DNA of 64,000 bases from an uncultured Corynebacterium sp. (GTDB lineage: Bacteria > Actinomycetota > Actinomycetes > Mycobacteriales > Mycobacteriaceae). Under the pieces are notes generated by a model. It did no database searches and had not been told where the DNA came from. It saw nothing but the letters and a program-made list of their open reading frames with translations. Made by a program: the position numbers and the translations under genes. Shown one piece after another: positions 25,387-34,111 of this stretch. The stretch spans positions 1 through 64,000 of the forward strand of contig CALTYZ010000001.1 in assembly GCA_943913645.1 (NCBI GenBank), read 5' to 3'. Positions within the stretch are counted from its first letter, which is position 1. Each line of letters begins with the position of its first letter.

Positions 25387-26012
25387 TGATCCTCCGTCTC
25401 ACGGTCAAGTCCTATCCCCTGCTCTTGGGCTACGTCTTTCAACATTTCCCGGAGTTGTTTTCTTCCACGATGCAGCCGGCTCATTACCGTTCCCAACGGA
25501 ACCTCCATCACCTCTGCGATTTCCTTATACGCCAGCCCCTCCACATCGGCGTAATACACCGCCATACGGTAGTCATCGCTGAGCGCGTTGAGCGCGTCGG
25601 AGATCCTGGAATTCGGCATGAGTTTCAACGCCTCAATCTCCGCCGATTCCAACCCTGAGGAGTCGTGTGAGCTCGAGGTGTACAGCTGTGAATCCGTCAC
25701 TTCATCAGCAGAAGTCACCAGTGGGCGACGCTGCTGTTTTCGGTAGGAGTTGATGTATGTGTTCGTCATAATCCGATACAGCCACGCCTTGAGGTTGGTC
25801 CCCGGTTTGAAGCTATCGAATGCTTTGTACGCCTTCAGGTACGTTTCCTGCACGAGGTCCTCGGCATCTTGCGGGTTGCGCGTCATCCGCAGCGCGCCGC
25901 CGTAGAGCTGATCAAGCAACGGCATCGCCTCGTCGGTGAAACGCGTTTCGCGGTCAGTCTCAGGCTGTACATCCGGCCCTCCCGCCGGCGTGGTGTCGCG
26001 CATGGTCGCCAT
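25383..26012 (-). CDS. sigH: ECF sigma factor SigH
   Basis: A 209-residue ECF sigma factor controlling heat- and thiol-oxidative-stress genes. Region 2 carries LYGGALRMTRNPQDAEDLVQ and YLKAYKAFDSFKPG; region 4 has DYRMAVYYADVEGLAYKEIA and GTVMSRLHRGRKQL. The start is set at ATG 26012, which gives the usual family length; ATG 26003 is equally possible. The ORF extends to GTG 26087 but the extra 25 residues look non-homologous. No clear ribosome-binding site is seen. It is co-transcribed and coupled with rshA, and divergent from aroA. Confidence 0.94.
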   Translation of the reverse strand: MATMRDTTPAGGPDVQPETDRETRFTDEAMPLLDQLYGGALRMTRNPQDAEDLVQETYLKAYKAFDSFKPGTNLKAWLYRIMTNTYINSYRKQQRRPLVTSADEVTDSQLYTSSSHDSSGLESAEIEALKLMPNSRISDALNALSDDYRMAVYYADVEGLAYKEIAEVMEVPLGTVMSRLHRGRKQLREMLKDVAQEQGIGLDRETEDQ

Positions 26013-26151
26013 TGTAAGCAGGCCGGCAAACACATCCGCACAGACCTGGTGAGTACATTTTTTCGTCGCCACCTCATGCGCGACCACAGCCCGCTCGTCA
26101 CACCACCGCAGGTGTTCAGCGAAGCAAGGGCAACCGGTTTTATACCCGCGT

Positions 26152-26157
26152 TATGAT
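26152..26157 (+). promoter_or_regulatory. -10 box for leaderless aroA
   Basis: TATGAT lies 7 nt before the ATG at 26165, placing transcription start at the start codon. The upstream in-frame ATG at 26153 is part of this box and so is unlikely to be translated. Confidence 0.5.
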
Positions 26158-26164
26158 ATCGCGT

Positions 26165-27436
26165 ATGAAGCAACTGTGGTCGGCTCCGTACGCTGCGACC
26201 CCGATCATGCACACACAGCAGATACCGGGGTCGAAGTCAATGACAAATCGGGCCTACGTCTTAGCTGCGTTAGCTGACGGGGAATCCACCATCGTTGGCG
26301 CATTACGCTCCCGAGACACCGATCTCATGGAACAGGCTTTAGCCGGGATGGGTGTGCAGTTTGACCGCGCGAGCGACGGCATTCGGGTGACGCCGGGTCC
26401 GCTGCACGCAGCCGAAGTTGACTGCGGGCTCGCAGGCACGGTGATGCGCTTCGTTCCACCCGTCGCCGCGTTCGCAACGGGCCCGGTGCTTTTTGACGGT
26501 GACTTAAACGCCCGCAGCCGACCCATGACGACCATTCTCGATGCACTTCGCACCCTCGGCGTGGCTGTCGCCGGCGATAGCCTGCCGTTTACGGTGCATG
26601 GTCGCGGGGCTGCCGATGGCGGCATCGTTGAGATCGACGCGTCCGGTTCATCACAGTTCGTTTCGGGCCTGCTGCTTGCCGCGGCCCGGTTTGACCGGGG
26701 AGTCACGGTGAAAAACACGGCGCGGCTCCTGCCGTCGATGCCACACATCGAGATGACTGTGCGCATGCTTGAAGATGCGGGCGTGCGCGTGCGTAGCGAC
26801 GGACACACCTGGAGTGTTGACCCCCAACCGATCAGAGGCAGCCGCTTTGTAGTTGAGCCTGACTTGTCAAACGCCGCACCATTTCTTGCGGCCGCAGCAG
26901 TAACCGGCGGCACAGTCAGAGTTCCGCACTGGCCAATTACGACAACGCAAGCCGGCAATGTCATCCGCCACATCCTGGAACGCATGGGCTGCGAAATCGA
27001 GCTCTGTTCCGAAGGCCCTGACCACACGCTCGAGGCGCGCGGCCCGCAACCCGGCACACTGCGTGGCATCCGTCTTGACATGAGTGACATCGGCGAGCTC
27101 ACTCCCACTGTGGCCGCACTAGCAACGCAAGCGCACACCCCAACTGAACTCACCGGCATCGCACACCTGCGCGGCCACGAGACGGACCGCCTCGCTGCGT
27201 TGACAACGCAGATCAACAACCTCGGTGGGCAATGTGAGGAGTTGTCGGATGGTTTGCGTATCCACCCGGCCCCCCTGCACGGTGGGGTGTGGCAGACATA
27301 TGAGGATCACCGAATGGCCACCGCTGGTGCCATCATCGGCTTGACCACTGAGGGCGTAGAAGTCGAAAACATCACCACGACCGCGAAGACGCTGCCAGGC
27401 TTCGAAGTGATGTGGGCGGAAATGGTGCGCGACTAA
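26165..27436 (+). CDS. aroA: 3-phosphoshikimate 1-carboxyvinyltransferase (EPSP synthase)
   Basis: A 423-residue enzyme joining shikimate-3-phosphate and PEP in aromatic amino acid synthesis. Near the N-terminus is PGSKSMTNRAYVLAALADG, the substrate-binding loop. Then come CGLAGTVMRF, which replaces the classical NAGTxxRP, then LNARSRPM, SSQFVSGLLLA and DLSNAAPFLAAA. Toward the C-terminus are GELTPTVAALA and YEDHRMATAGA. The overall type matches actinobacterial AroA. ATG 26165 (MKQLWSAPYA) is preferred over 26153. The stop overlaps the rsgA start (TAATG). The gene neighbours sigH as in M. tuberculosis. Confidence 0.96.
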   Translation: MKQLWSAPYAATPIMHTQQIPGSKSMTNRAYVLAALADGESTIVGALRSRDTDLMEQALAGMGVQFDRASDGIRVTPGPLHAAEVDCGLAGTVMRFVPPVAAFATGPVLFDGDLNARSRPMTTILDALRTLGVAVAGDSLPFTVHGRGAADGGIVEIDASGSSQFVSGLLLAAARFDRGVTVKNTARLLPSMPHIEMTVRMLEDAGVRVRSDGHTWSVDPQPIRGSRFVVEPDLSNAAPFLAAAAVTGGTVRVPHWPITTTQAGNVIRHILERMGCEIELCSEGPDHTLEARGPQPGTLRGIRLDMSDIGELTPTVAALATQAHTPTELTGIAHLRGHETDRLAALTTQINNLGGQCEELSDGLRIHPAPLHGGVWQTYEDHRMATAGAIIGLTTEGVEVENITTTAKTLPGFEVMWAEMVRD

Positions 27437-28461
27437 TGTCACGCCGCGGGATCCGCGATTATGACGAGTCTGATGTGCGTATCCGCCGCCGAAAAAGCTC
27501 CCGACCGCGGTCCAAGGATCGACCAGAGCACCGCGATGCTGAATTTGGAATGGTCGTAAGCAAAGACCGCGGCCGGTGGGGGGTCAGGCTTGACCATGGC
27601 ACGCAGGTGACGTGTATGCGCGCTCGGGAGCTGCGGCGTGTATCAATCGAAGTCGGTGACCGAGTCGGGGTTGTCGGCGATACCTCCGGCGCCGAGGGCA
27701 GCCTCGCACGCATTGTGAAGCGCGAGCCGCGCACGTCAGTCTTGCGGCGCACCGCCGACGATACTGATCCATACGAGCGAATCATTGTCGCCAACGCTGA
27801 ACTCATGCTCATTGTGGTGGCGGCTGCTGATCCGCCCCCGCGCACCGGATTCGTTGAACGGGCACTTATCGCGGCCTTCGACGGCGGGGTGAGACCGATC
27901 GTGTGCATGACGAAATCTGACCTGGCGAACCCGGCCGCATTCGAGCGCGAAATCCAAGATCTCAACGTTGCGCTTTTCAAGGTCGGTATCGAAGAGGACA
28001 TTGAAGAGCTGGTGGAGACAATTACTGGCCATGTTTCGGTGCTTATCGGCCATTCCGGCGTGGGCAAATCGACTCTGGTGAACCGGATCGTTCCCCATGC
28101 CGGGCGGCAAACCGGCGCAGTCTCCGGGGTTGGGAAAGGACGCCACACTTCGACGCAGTCGGTCGCACTTCCGGTCGCCGACGCAGGATGGGTCATTGAT
28201 ACCCCCGGTATTCGTTCCTTCGGGCTCGCCCACGTCTCCCCCGCCAAGATCGTCGAGGTCTTCCCCGAGTTAGCAACTGCGGCGCAACGCTGCCCCCGCG
28301 GTTGCACACACCTTGGCCCGCCAGCCGACCCGGAGTGTGCCTGGGATGAGTTTGCAACCCCCACTCCCCTGGGCCGTCGAGTACAGGCAGTGCGCAGGCT
28401 GCTCACCACGTTGTTTTCAAATAACGAGTGGGATTTAAAGCAGCTCGATGAGGAACGGTAA
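27436..28461 (+). CDS. rsgA: ribosome small-subunit GTPase RsgA
   Basis: A 341-residue circularly permuted GTPase that assists late 30S maturation. An Arg-rich N-terminal extension precedes an OB-fold (about residues 40-100). The G motifs are CMTKSD (G4), then GHSGVGKSTL (G1), GKGRHTST and DTPGIRSFG (G3). A C-terminal zinc element reads RCPRGCTH, then PECAW. The start ATG overlaps the aroA stop (TAATG), so translation is coupled; the ORF could be extended eight residues into aroA but without support. Its 3' end overlaps the DUF6912 gene by 27 bp on the opposite strand. Confidence 0.95.
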   Translation: MSRRGIRDYDESDVRIRRRKSSRPRSKDRPEHRDAEFGMVVSKDRGRWGVRLDHGTQVTCMRARELRRVSIEVGDRVGVVGDTSGAEGSLARIVKREPRTSVLRRTADDTDPYERIIVANAELMLIVVAAADPPPRTGFVERALIAAFDGGVRPIVCMTKSDLANPAAFEREIQDLNVALFKVGIEEDIEELVETITGHVSVLIGHSGVGKSTLVNRIVPHAGRQTGAVSGVGKGRHTSTQSVALPVADAGWVIDTPGIRSFGLAHVSPAKIVEVFPELATAAQRCPRGCTHLGPPADPECAWDEFATPTPLGRRVQAVRRLLTTLFSNNEWDLKQLDEER

Positions 28462-28929
28462 CTCGCTCGGATCAAAAAAGGCCATGTAATTGTCCTGGGC
28501 GTCCCCCACCGCGAGTTCTGCATCCGCGTCACCGAGATCAGCAGCGTCAATACTTTCAATTGCGCGAGCCGTCGCTGCCTCTGCTTCCCCAACGTCAACG
28601 TGAATCGCGGCGACCTTTGAAAGCTCCACGGGGCCGGCGAGGGTGACTACCGACTCGCCCATATCGGAAGCTGGTGTTGCCTCCACATCAGCCGAAATCA
28701 CGACTCGGCGGTGGGGAAACCGCTGTTCATCCCCAATGGCCAAAAGCCGGATCGAAGCCAGCGCAGCGTCATCGAACGCGATGGCCTCAATTTCCTCCTG
28801 ATCGCCGGAGGTATAAAACTCTATCAGCGCCGCGGTAGCGGCAAATGCCCAGCCATTGCGCGCATGCACCAAACGCTGCTGCTCTAACTGTTCCAACATC
28901 GAAAACGTTGCTGGAATATACACGCGCAC
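28435..28929 (-). CDS. DUF6912 family protein
   Basis: A 164-residue protein matching the actinobacterial DUF6912 family, function unknown. It begins MRVYIPATFSMLEQL, the conserved opening, and is strongly acidic, rich in Ala, Asp and Glu, with no membrane segment. The GTG start overlaps the stop of the upstream HAD gene by one base (TAGTG), so both proteins are probably made from one mRNA by coupled translation. This constant pairing suggests a shared pathway, though which one is not visible here. Confidence 0.82.
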   Translation of the reverse strand: MRVYIPATFSMLEQLEQQRLVHARNGWAFAATAALIEFYTSGDQEEIEAIAFDDAALASIRLLAIGDEQRFPHRRVVISADVEATPASDMGESVVTLAGPVELSKVAAIHVDVGEAEAATARAIESIDAADLGDADAELAVGDAQDNYMAFFDPSELPFLIELL

Positions 28930-29342
28930 TAGAACTCGCCCTTAATGTCGAACAACGACTGGATTTCCACCGCCGTACGTTCAAACTCGGTGTGCAAAAT
29001 GCCGATCATGCCGCACTCAACCGCGGCCCGCACGTTGATGATGTCATCGTCAACCATCACGCAGTCGGCGATATCGACTCCGATAGCGTCAACCGCGGCT
29101 TGAAACGCAGCAGGCGCGGGCTTGTCTTCACCCACCTCACCTGAGAGCACTACCGCGTCAACGTCGCCGCGAAACTCCCACTCTCGGATCTGATCAGCCA
29201 TGGCCCCGTCGGCGGCCTCGTTTGAAAGGATCCCGGTGGCGATGTCTTGTGCTCGCACCGCAGAGATCAGATTTTGCCAGCGGTCTCGATCCTCCGCATC
29301 GACATCGAGGACACCCGCATAGTCGATGACTAAACCCTGCAT
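28929..29342 (-). CDS. HAD-like hydrolase
   Basis: A 137-residue HAD-superfamily protein. Motif I is VIDYAGVLD, where the second Asp of DxD is replaced by Ala, motif II is GILSNE, motif III is the Lys in GEDKPAPAAF, and motif IV is VMVDDD. With the general acid/base Asp missing, phosphatase activity may be weak or altered. No cap domain is present, given the short length. ATG 29342 is preferred because an AGAAGGG lies about 11 nt upstream; GTG 29351 is the alternative. It is coupled to the DUF6912 gene. Confidence 0.85.
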   Translation of the reverse strand: MQGLVIDYAGVLDVDAEDRDRWQNLISAVRAQDIATGILSNEAADGAMADQIREWEFRGDVDAVVLSGEVGEDKPAPAAFQAAVDAIGVDIADCVMVDDDIINVRAAVECGMIGILHTEFERTAVEIQSLFDIKGEF

Positions 29343-29522
29343 TCGGATCACTTCCCTTCTTTCTTATCAGTCTGTAGTGCCTCGCTCCAGCACCGGTTCC
29401 ACACCACATGCACATCAAAATGAACGCGGCACCACTAGCCGCTGATAGGCACGAACGTGCACAATATTACTCATTCGGCGCATATTGCGCGCTCCTGCAC
29501 AAGCGAAGGGCCCTACCCCGTC

Positions 29523-29897
29523 ATGTATTCTCCGGTTCCCGGTCACCACCACATCAAAGTGTTGATCCCGCGACCCACAATGCCAAAGATCCAAGCCGCA
29601 CCTCCGGTTCGCGCGGTGCCCAACAACCCGCTGGCACCACTCGTACGGCAAGCGATTGAGGCTGCTTTCGGGCACCGCGACCCGGACTCATTGACCGCCG
29701 CGCTCTTCGACATGGGAGTACGCAGTCATCTCCGCGCGCGCCAGCGGACCCCGCGACCAGCTGGGAAGGTGAGAGTGCTGTCCTGTCACGTCCGGGAAAA
29801 CGGCGAGTTTTTCGGCACAGTAGCTGTCGGCCCGAAACGCTGCGCATGGGTGGCACGAATCAGCGAGGGCCGACTCGTTTCATTCAAGGTGCTTTGA
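29523..29897 (+). CDS. Rv3235 family (DUF6459) protein
   Basis: A 124-residue small basic protein resembling the Rv3235/DUF6459 family, which commonly sits beside secA in actinobacteria. The C-terminal half carries the family pattern GKVRVLSCHVRENGEFFGTV, then VARISEGRLVSFKVL. No membrane segment or catalytic motif is seen. The start at ATG 29523 is chosen to begin near the conserved part; the longer ORF (from 29457) has no support. It is convergent with secA with an 8-nt gap. The function is unknown. Confidence 0.72.
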   Translation: MYSPVPGHHHIKVLIPRPTMPKIQAAPPVRAVPNNPLAPLVRQAIEAAFGHRDPDSLTAALFDMGVRSHLRARQRTPRPAGKVRVLSCHVRENGEFFGTVAVGPKRCAWVARISEGRLVSFKVL

Positions 29898-29905
29898 GCC
29901 ATCCC

Positions 29906-32470
29906 CTAGACGCTAGTAGGCCCAGCCTGCATTGGGTCCTGCTGCTCATCTTGCGCTTCAAACTGCTTCCGCATGAGGAACAGCTGCCGGACGGTCTCTT
30001 CTTGCACCGCCTCATTCATTGCTTGGAACATGTCGCCGCCCTCTTTCTGGTACTCCACCAGCGGGTCGCGCTGCGCCATCGCCCGCAAGCCGATACCTTC
30101 CTTCAGATAATCCATCTCATACAGGTGCTCGCGCCATTTGGCGTCGATCACCGGCAGGATCACCATGCGTTCGATGTTGCGCATCTGATCTTCACCACCG
30201 ATGGCCGCAACGTTGCGCTCCAGCTCGTCATACTGGCGAAGTGCGTCATCGATGACCGCTGCACGAAGCTGCGGGGCGGTGAGCTCACCAGGCTGGCCGT
30301 ACTCAGCACCATCGATCAGCTGCTGTGGCGACACGGTGGGGCCATACAGTGACTCAAGCGCATGCCACAACTCATCGAGATCCCAGTCTTCGACGTATCC
30401 CTCATGTGTCGCACCGTCAACATAGGCGCCGACAGTCTCTTCGATCATGCGACGAACCTGACCTGCGATGTCTTTCGAGTCGAGGATTTCGCGCCGCTCG
30501 CGGTAGACAACCTTGCGCTGCTCATTGAGCACTTCGTCGTACTTAAGCACGTTTTTGCGCATTTCAAAGTTCTGGTTTTCCACCCGTGACTGAGCGCTCT
30601 TAATCGCATTGGAAACCATCTTCGCCTCAATTGGGACATCATCCGGCACGTTGAGGCGATTCATCATGTTCTCCATCGAGCTACCCATGAACCGCACCAT
30701 CAGCTCATCGCGCATAGAAAGGTAGAAACGGGTCTCACCCGGATCTCCCTGCCGGCCGGAGCGGCCGCGCAACTGGTTGTCAATGCGCCGCGACTCGTGG
30801 CGCTCCGTGCCGATGACGTACAGTCCGCCAGCCTCACGCACCTCGTCACCAAGCTGCTGCGAACGCTCCTTTGCCACAGGCAGCAGCTCATTCCACGCCC
30901 GCTGGTAGCGCTCCTCATCTTCGAACGGGTCGAGCCCCTCCTCCTGCAGCTTCGCGTCAAGCAGCACCTCGGGGTTGCCTCCCAGCACAATATCGGTGCC
31001 GCGACCGGCCATATTCGTTGACACAGTCACCTTGCCAGGAAGGCCAGCCTCCGCGATGATGCGCCCTTCTTCCTCATGGTGCTTTGCGTTGAGCACGTTG
31101 TGCTTCACACCTTTGCGGGTGAGCAGCTGCGAGAGGTACTCAGAGCGCTCCACTGACGTCGTACCCACCAGCACCGGCTGACCATTTTCCGCATGCTCTG
31201 CAATGTCGTCCGCCACCGCAGCGAACTTCGCCTCTTGAGTCTTATAGATCAGGTCGTCGCGATCGACGCGCTGGTTAGGCCGGTTCGGCGGAATCGAAAC
31301 AACGTCAAGTTTGTAGATCTGGTGGAGCTCCGCCGCCTCGGTCTCTGCCGTACCGGTCATGCCCGCGATCTTTTTGTACAAACGGAAATAATTTTGCAGC
31401 GTCACCGTGGCCAGCGTCTGGTTCTCGTTTTTGATCTCAACGCTTTCCTTCGCCTCGATCGCTTGGTGCATGCCCTCGTTGTACCGACGACCCGGCAGCA
31501 CACGGCCCGTGAAGCTATCCACGATCATGACTTCGCCCTGGCGCACGATGTAATCCTTATCGCGCTCAAACAGCTCCTTGGCCTTAATCGCGTTATTCAG
31601 ATAACTCACAAGCTGCGAGTGCTCAGGGGCGTAAAGATTCTCAATGCCAAGCTGGTCTTCAACGTACTCCACGCCTTCTTCAGACACACCAATGGTGCGC
31701 TTGCTGCGGTCAACCTCGTAGTGAATGCCTTCGCGCATGCGTGGCGCGAGTTGAGCAAAGACGGTGTAGAACTGGCTCGAACCATCGGCGGGGCCGGAGA
31801 TAATTAACGGAGTGCGAGCCTCATCAATCAGAATTGAGTCCACCTCGTCCACGATGGCGTAATTATGACCGCGTTGCACCATCTCCTCTGGTGACCGGGT
31901 CATATTGTCGCGCAAATAGTCAAAGCCCAGCTCATTGTTGGTGCCATAGGTAATGTCAGCGGCGTAGGCCTTCTTTCGCTCCGGGGGACGCAGTTCCGAA
32001 AGGATGACGCCAACTTCGAGGCCAAGGAAGTGGTGCACGCGGCCCATCATCTCCGCGTCGCGCTTGGCAAGGTAGTCATTCACCGTGACAATGTGCACAC
32101 CCTTGCCCTCAAGGCCGTTGAGGTAAGCAGGCAGCACTGACGTAAGCGTCTTGCCTTCACCGGTTTTCATCTCCGCGACCGACCCAAAGTGCAGCGCCGC
32201 ACCACCCATGATCTGCACCTTGTAGTGCTTTTGACCAAGGACACGCCACGACGCCTCACGAGCGGTAGCAAAGGCGTCGAGCAGGATGTCATCGAGTGAT
32301 GCCCCATCCGCGAGCTGCGCCCGGAACTCATCCGTCTTCGCTTTGAGCTCAGCATCGGTCAACGCCGCGTACTCGTCTTCGAGCGCGATGACCTGATCAG
32401 CAATCTTGCTCAAACGCTTGACGGTGCGCCCCTCGCCGGCGCGGAGCAATTTCGACAGTCCAAACACGTC
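29906..32470 (-). CDS. secA: preprotein translocase ATPase SecA
   Basis: An 854-residue SecA1-type motor that drives export through SecYEG. Walker A is MKTGEGKT, the DEAD-like box is DEVDSILIDEART, and DPGETRFYLSMRDELMVRF and NLDxGRGTDI-type motifs (NMAGRGTDIVLGG) follow. The helical scaffold and wing are intact; the short C-tail (QQDPMQAGPTSV) lacks the zinc-binding Cys found in E. coli, as usual for actinobacteria. The GTG at 32470 gives MFGLSKLLRAGEGR, the corynebacterial opening, with AAAGGA 10 nt upstream; the ORF extends 29 codons further without homology. Counterpart of Rv3240c. Confidence 0.97.
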   Translation of the reverse strand, partial: DVFGLSKLLRAGEGRTVKRLSKIADQVIALEDEYAALTDAELKAKTDEFRAQLADGASLDDILLDAFATAREASWRVLGQKHYKVQIMGGAALHFGSVAEMKTGEGKTLTSVLPAYLNGLEGKGVHIVTVNDYLAKRDAEMMGRVHHFLGLEVGVILSELRPPERKKAYAADITYGTNNELGFDYLRDNMTRSPEEMVQRGHNYAIVDEVDSILIDEARTPLIISGPADGSSQFYTVFAQLAPRMREGIHYEVDRSKRTIGVSEEGVEYVEDQLGIENLYAPEHSQLVSYLNNAIKAKELFERDKDYIVRQGEVMIVDSFTGRVLPGRRYNEGMHQAIEAKESVEIKNENQTLATVTLQNYFRLYKKIAGMTGTAETEAAELHQIYKLDVVSIPPNRPNQRVDRDDLIYKTQEAKFAAVADDIAEHAENGQPVLVGTTSVERSEYLSQLLTRKGVKHNVLNAKHHEEEGRIIAEAGLPGKVTVSTNMAGRGTDIVLGGNPEVLLDAKLQEEGLDPFEDEERYQRAWNELLPVAKERSQQLGDEVREAGGLYVIGTERHESRRIDNQLRGRSGRQGDPGETRFYLSMRDELMVRFMGSSMENMMNRLNVPDDVPIEAKMVSNAIKSAQSRVENQNFEMRKNVLKYDEVLNEQRKVVYRERREILDSKDIAGQVRRMIEETVGAYVDGATHEGYVEDWDLDELWHALESLYGPTVSPQQLIDGAEYGQPGELTAPQLRAAVIDDALRQYDELERNVAAIGGEDQMRNIERMVILPVIDAKWREHLYEMDYLKEGIGLRAMAQRDPLVEYQKEGGDMFQAMNEAVQEETVRQLFLMRKQFEAQDEQQDPMQAGPTSV

Positions 32471-32569
32471 AGTAGAGTCCTTTACCTCGGAAATTCGAGT
32501 CTTCGCGAGTTCTCGCGGGAATAACAACGCAATATTGTAGCGATTGCCTCCCGTCACCTCCGAGCTGGC

Positions 32570-32595
32570 CAGGCTGGGCAGGCAGGCTGGGACGG
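32570..32595. repeat. 13-bp imperfect tandem duplication between hpf and secA
   Basis: Two adjacent 13-bp units beginning CAGGCTGGG lie at 32570-32582 and 32583-32595 and match at 11 of 13 positions. They sit just downstream of the hpf stop codon, in the short gap before secA. Confidence 0.85.
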
Positions 32596-32605
32596 TGAGA
32601 CGTCG

Positions 32606-33364
32606 CTATTGCGCCTCGGGATCAGCCTCCGCCGTCTCCGCGGTGTCTTCGGCCATCTCAGCTTCCGGTGCGAGCGCGATCAAGCCGTAGTCGAATGCGT
32701 GCCGGCGATACACCACCGACGGACGCTGGGTTTCCTCATCAATGAAGAGGTAAAAATCATGGCCGACCAGCTCCATCTCACTCAATGCGTCATCCACACT
32801 CATCGGGGTGTTTGGGTGCACCTTGGTGCGCACGACTTGCCCCGGCTCAAAATCTTCAAACTGGTTGGCGTAGGGGTCCACGTCGTACTTCCCCGGCTGC
32901 GCATCCCGTGCCTCAGCTGCCTCGTTTGCAAGCTCCGCAGCAACAACCCCAGTAGATTTTGGCGCCCGGTGGCCCGAGCGAGCAATTTCTCGACGCACCT
33001 TGACCTTGCGCAATGAACGTTCTAGCTTGCCGATCGCCGACTCCAACGCCGCGTAGAAGCTGTCTTCCTTCGCCTCGGCCCGAGCAAGGTGCCCTTTGCC
33101 TGAAGCGGTGATCTGGATGCGCTGCGCCTGCGCCTCCCGGCGCGGGTTCGGTTCGTGCTTGAGTTCAACATGGAAGGAGGTCAGCGACGGATCAAGTTTT
33201 TCAATCTTTGCCAACTTGGTGTGCACGCGTTCCTGGAAGTGCTCCGGCACCTCGACGTTACGGCCGGTGATAGTCACTTGCGCCTCCGGGCTAAGCAGTA
33301 CACCTGGGTCGGTGACCTTGCCGCTGACAGGGCCGTTGTCTTGGTCGTGCTGTGCAGAAGTCAT
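32606..33364 (-). CDS. hpf: long-form ribosome hibernation promoting factor (HPF)
   Basis: A 252-residue long HPF that pairs 70S ribosomes into inactive 100S dimers. The N-terminal S30AE domain covers about residues 30-125 (VTITGRNVEVPEHFQERVH opening). A variable linker (about 125-175) leads to the C-terminal dimerisation domain VVRTKVHPNTPMSVDDALSE, ending with VYRRHAFDYGLIAL. The start is ATG 33364 with GGGAGG 7-9 nt upstream; a longer start at 33379 lies within that ribosome-binding site. Counterpart of Rv3241c. Confidence 0.95.
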   Translation of the reverse strand: MTSAQHDQDNGPVSGKVTDPGVLLSPEAQVTITGRNVEVPEHFQERVHTKLAKIEKLDPSLTSFHVELKHEPNPRREAQAQRIQITASGKGHLARAEAKEDSFYAALESAIGKLERSLRKVKVRREIARSGHRAPKSTGVVAAELANEAAEARDAQPGKYDVDPYANQFEDFEPGQVVRTKVHPNTPMSVDDALSEMELVGHDFYLFIDEETQRPSVVYRRHAFDYGLIALAPEAEMAEDTAETAEADPEAQ

Positions 33365-33459
33365 CTGCTTTCCTCCCATAGGTATTAGGAACTAGATCAC
33401 ACTCCACTATACAACTGGTAATAACCAATTAGCTAGGACGCATGCACGGGTCGTTCCTG

Positions 33460-33481
33460 CAATGTTTAAGCAATGTTTAAG
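33460..33481. repeat. 11-bp perfect tandem duplication at comF stop
   Basis: CAATGTTTAAG is repeated perfectly at 33460-33470 and 33471-33481. The second unit contains the TAA stop (minus strand, 33477-33479) of comF. Confidence 0.95.
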
Positions 33482-34100
33482 CGCAACACACCGTTACACA
33501 CCCCACTACATCAACCCCACATGCAAGCAGCTTTTCGACGCTCGCCTGCAAGGTCGCCCCCGTTGTCACTACATCGTCAACCACGACGCATTCACCAGCT
33601 GGCACCCCAGACACTCGCACCGAACCTGCCAGGTTCGACCGGCGCGCCGCCGCATCGAGATTGGTTTGGTCTGCCGCCTTCTCATCGAGCTGCAGCACCG
33701 CAGCAACCTTCCTGTTCGTCGCGCGGCAGCAGACTTCCACTGGGTCTCCCCCACGGGCGCGGGCGTTTGATGGCCGTGTTGGTGCCGGAATCAGTACAGC
33801 ATCGGCGGGCAAATCACCACGCGCTTCAAGATACTTCAGTGCCGCATCCAGGACTGCGCCTATATGCCGACGCACTGCCAGGTTGTGTCGCTCCTTCATC
33901 GCCAACACCACCCCGCGATGAGCCCCGGCGTAAGTGCCTAAGGAAAATACCGGCACGTGGGGGCTCGTCGGTGGGAAAACACGCGCCGGGGGTGCGGCAA
34001 GCTCGACGCGGCAGGCGCTACACAAAAGTGCACCCGGCCGCCGACACCCGGCGCACTGGCGTGGCAGGACAAGGTCGGCCAAGGCTGTGAACGTCGACAA
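33477..34100 (-). CDS. comF: ComF-family phosphoribosyltransferase-like protein
   Basis: A 207-residue ComF-like protein. Three N-terminal Cys (QCAGC, then LLCSAC) suggest a zinc ribbon, and the PRPP-binding loop ECVVVDDVVTTGATL is at about residue 170. In transformable bacteria ComF helps DNA uptake, but it is also widely kept in non-competent species, and no other competence genes are nearby. The start is TTG 34100 with AGAGGG about 7 nt upstream. It lies 11 bp after lpqB on the same strand. Counterpart of Rv3242c. Confidence 0.9.
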   Translation of the reverse strand: MSTFTALADLVLPRQCAGCRRPGALLCSACRVELAAPPARVFPPTSPHVPVFSLGTYAGAHRGVVLAMKERHNLAVRRHIGAVLDAALKYLEARGDLPADAVLIPAPTRPSNARARGGDPVEVCCRATNRKVAAVLQLDEKAADQTNLDAAARRSNLAGSVRVSGVPAGECVVVDDVVTTGATLQASVEKLLACGVDVVGCVTVCCA

Positions 34101-34111
34101 GCAACTGCCCT

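Noticed and set aside
26254..27219. A 321-codon ORF on the minus strand opposite aroA
   Set aside because: It mirrors the aroA frame in G+C-rich DNA, has no ribosome-binding site or domain and is a typical antisense shadow of a confirmed enzyme gene.
27459..28598. A 379-codon minus-strand ORF opposite rsgA
   Set aside because: It lies over rsgA and the DUF6912 gene, which have clear motifs. The composition is Ser/Arg/Thr-rich, as expected from reverse reading.
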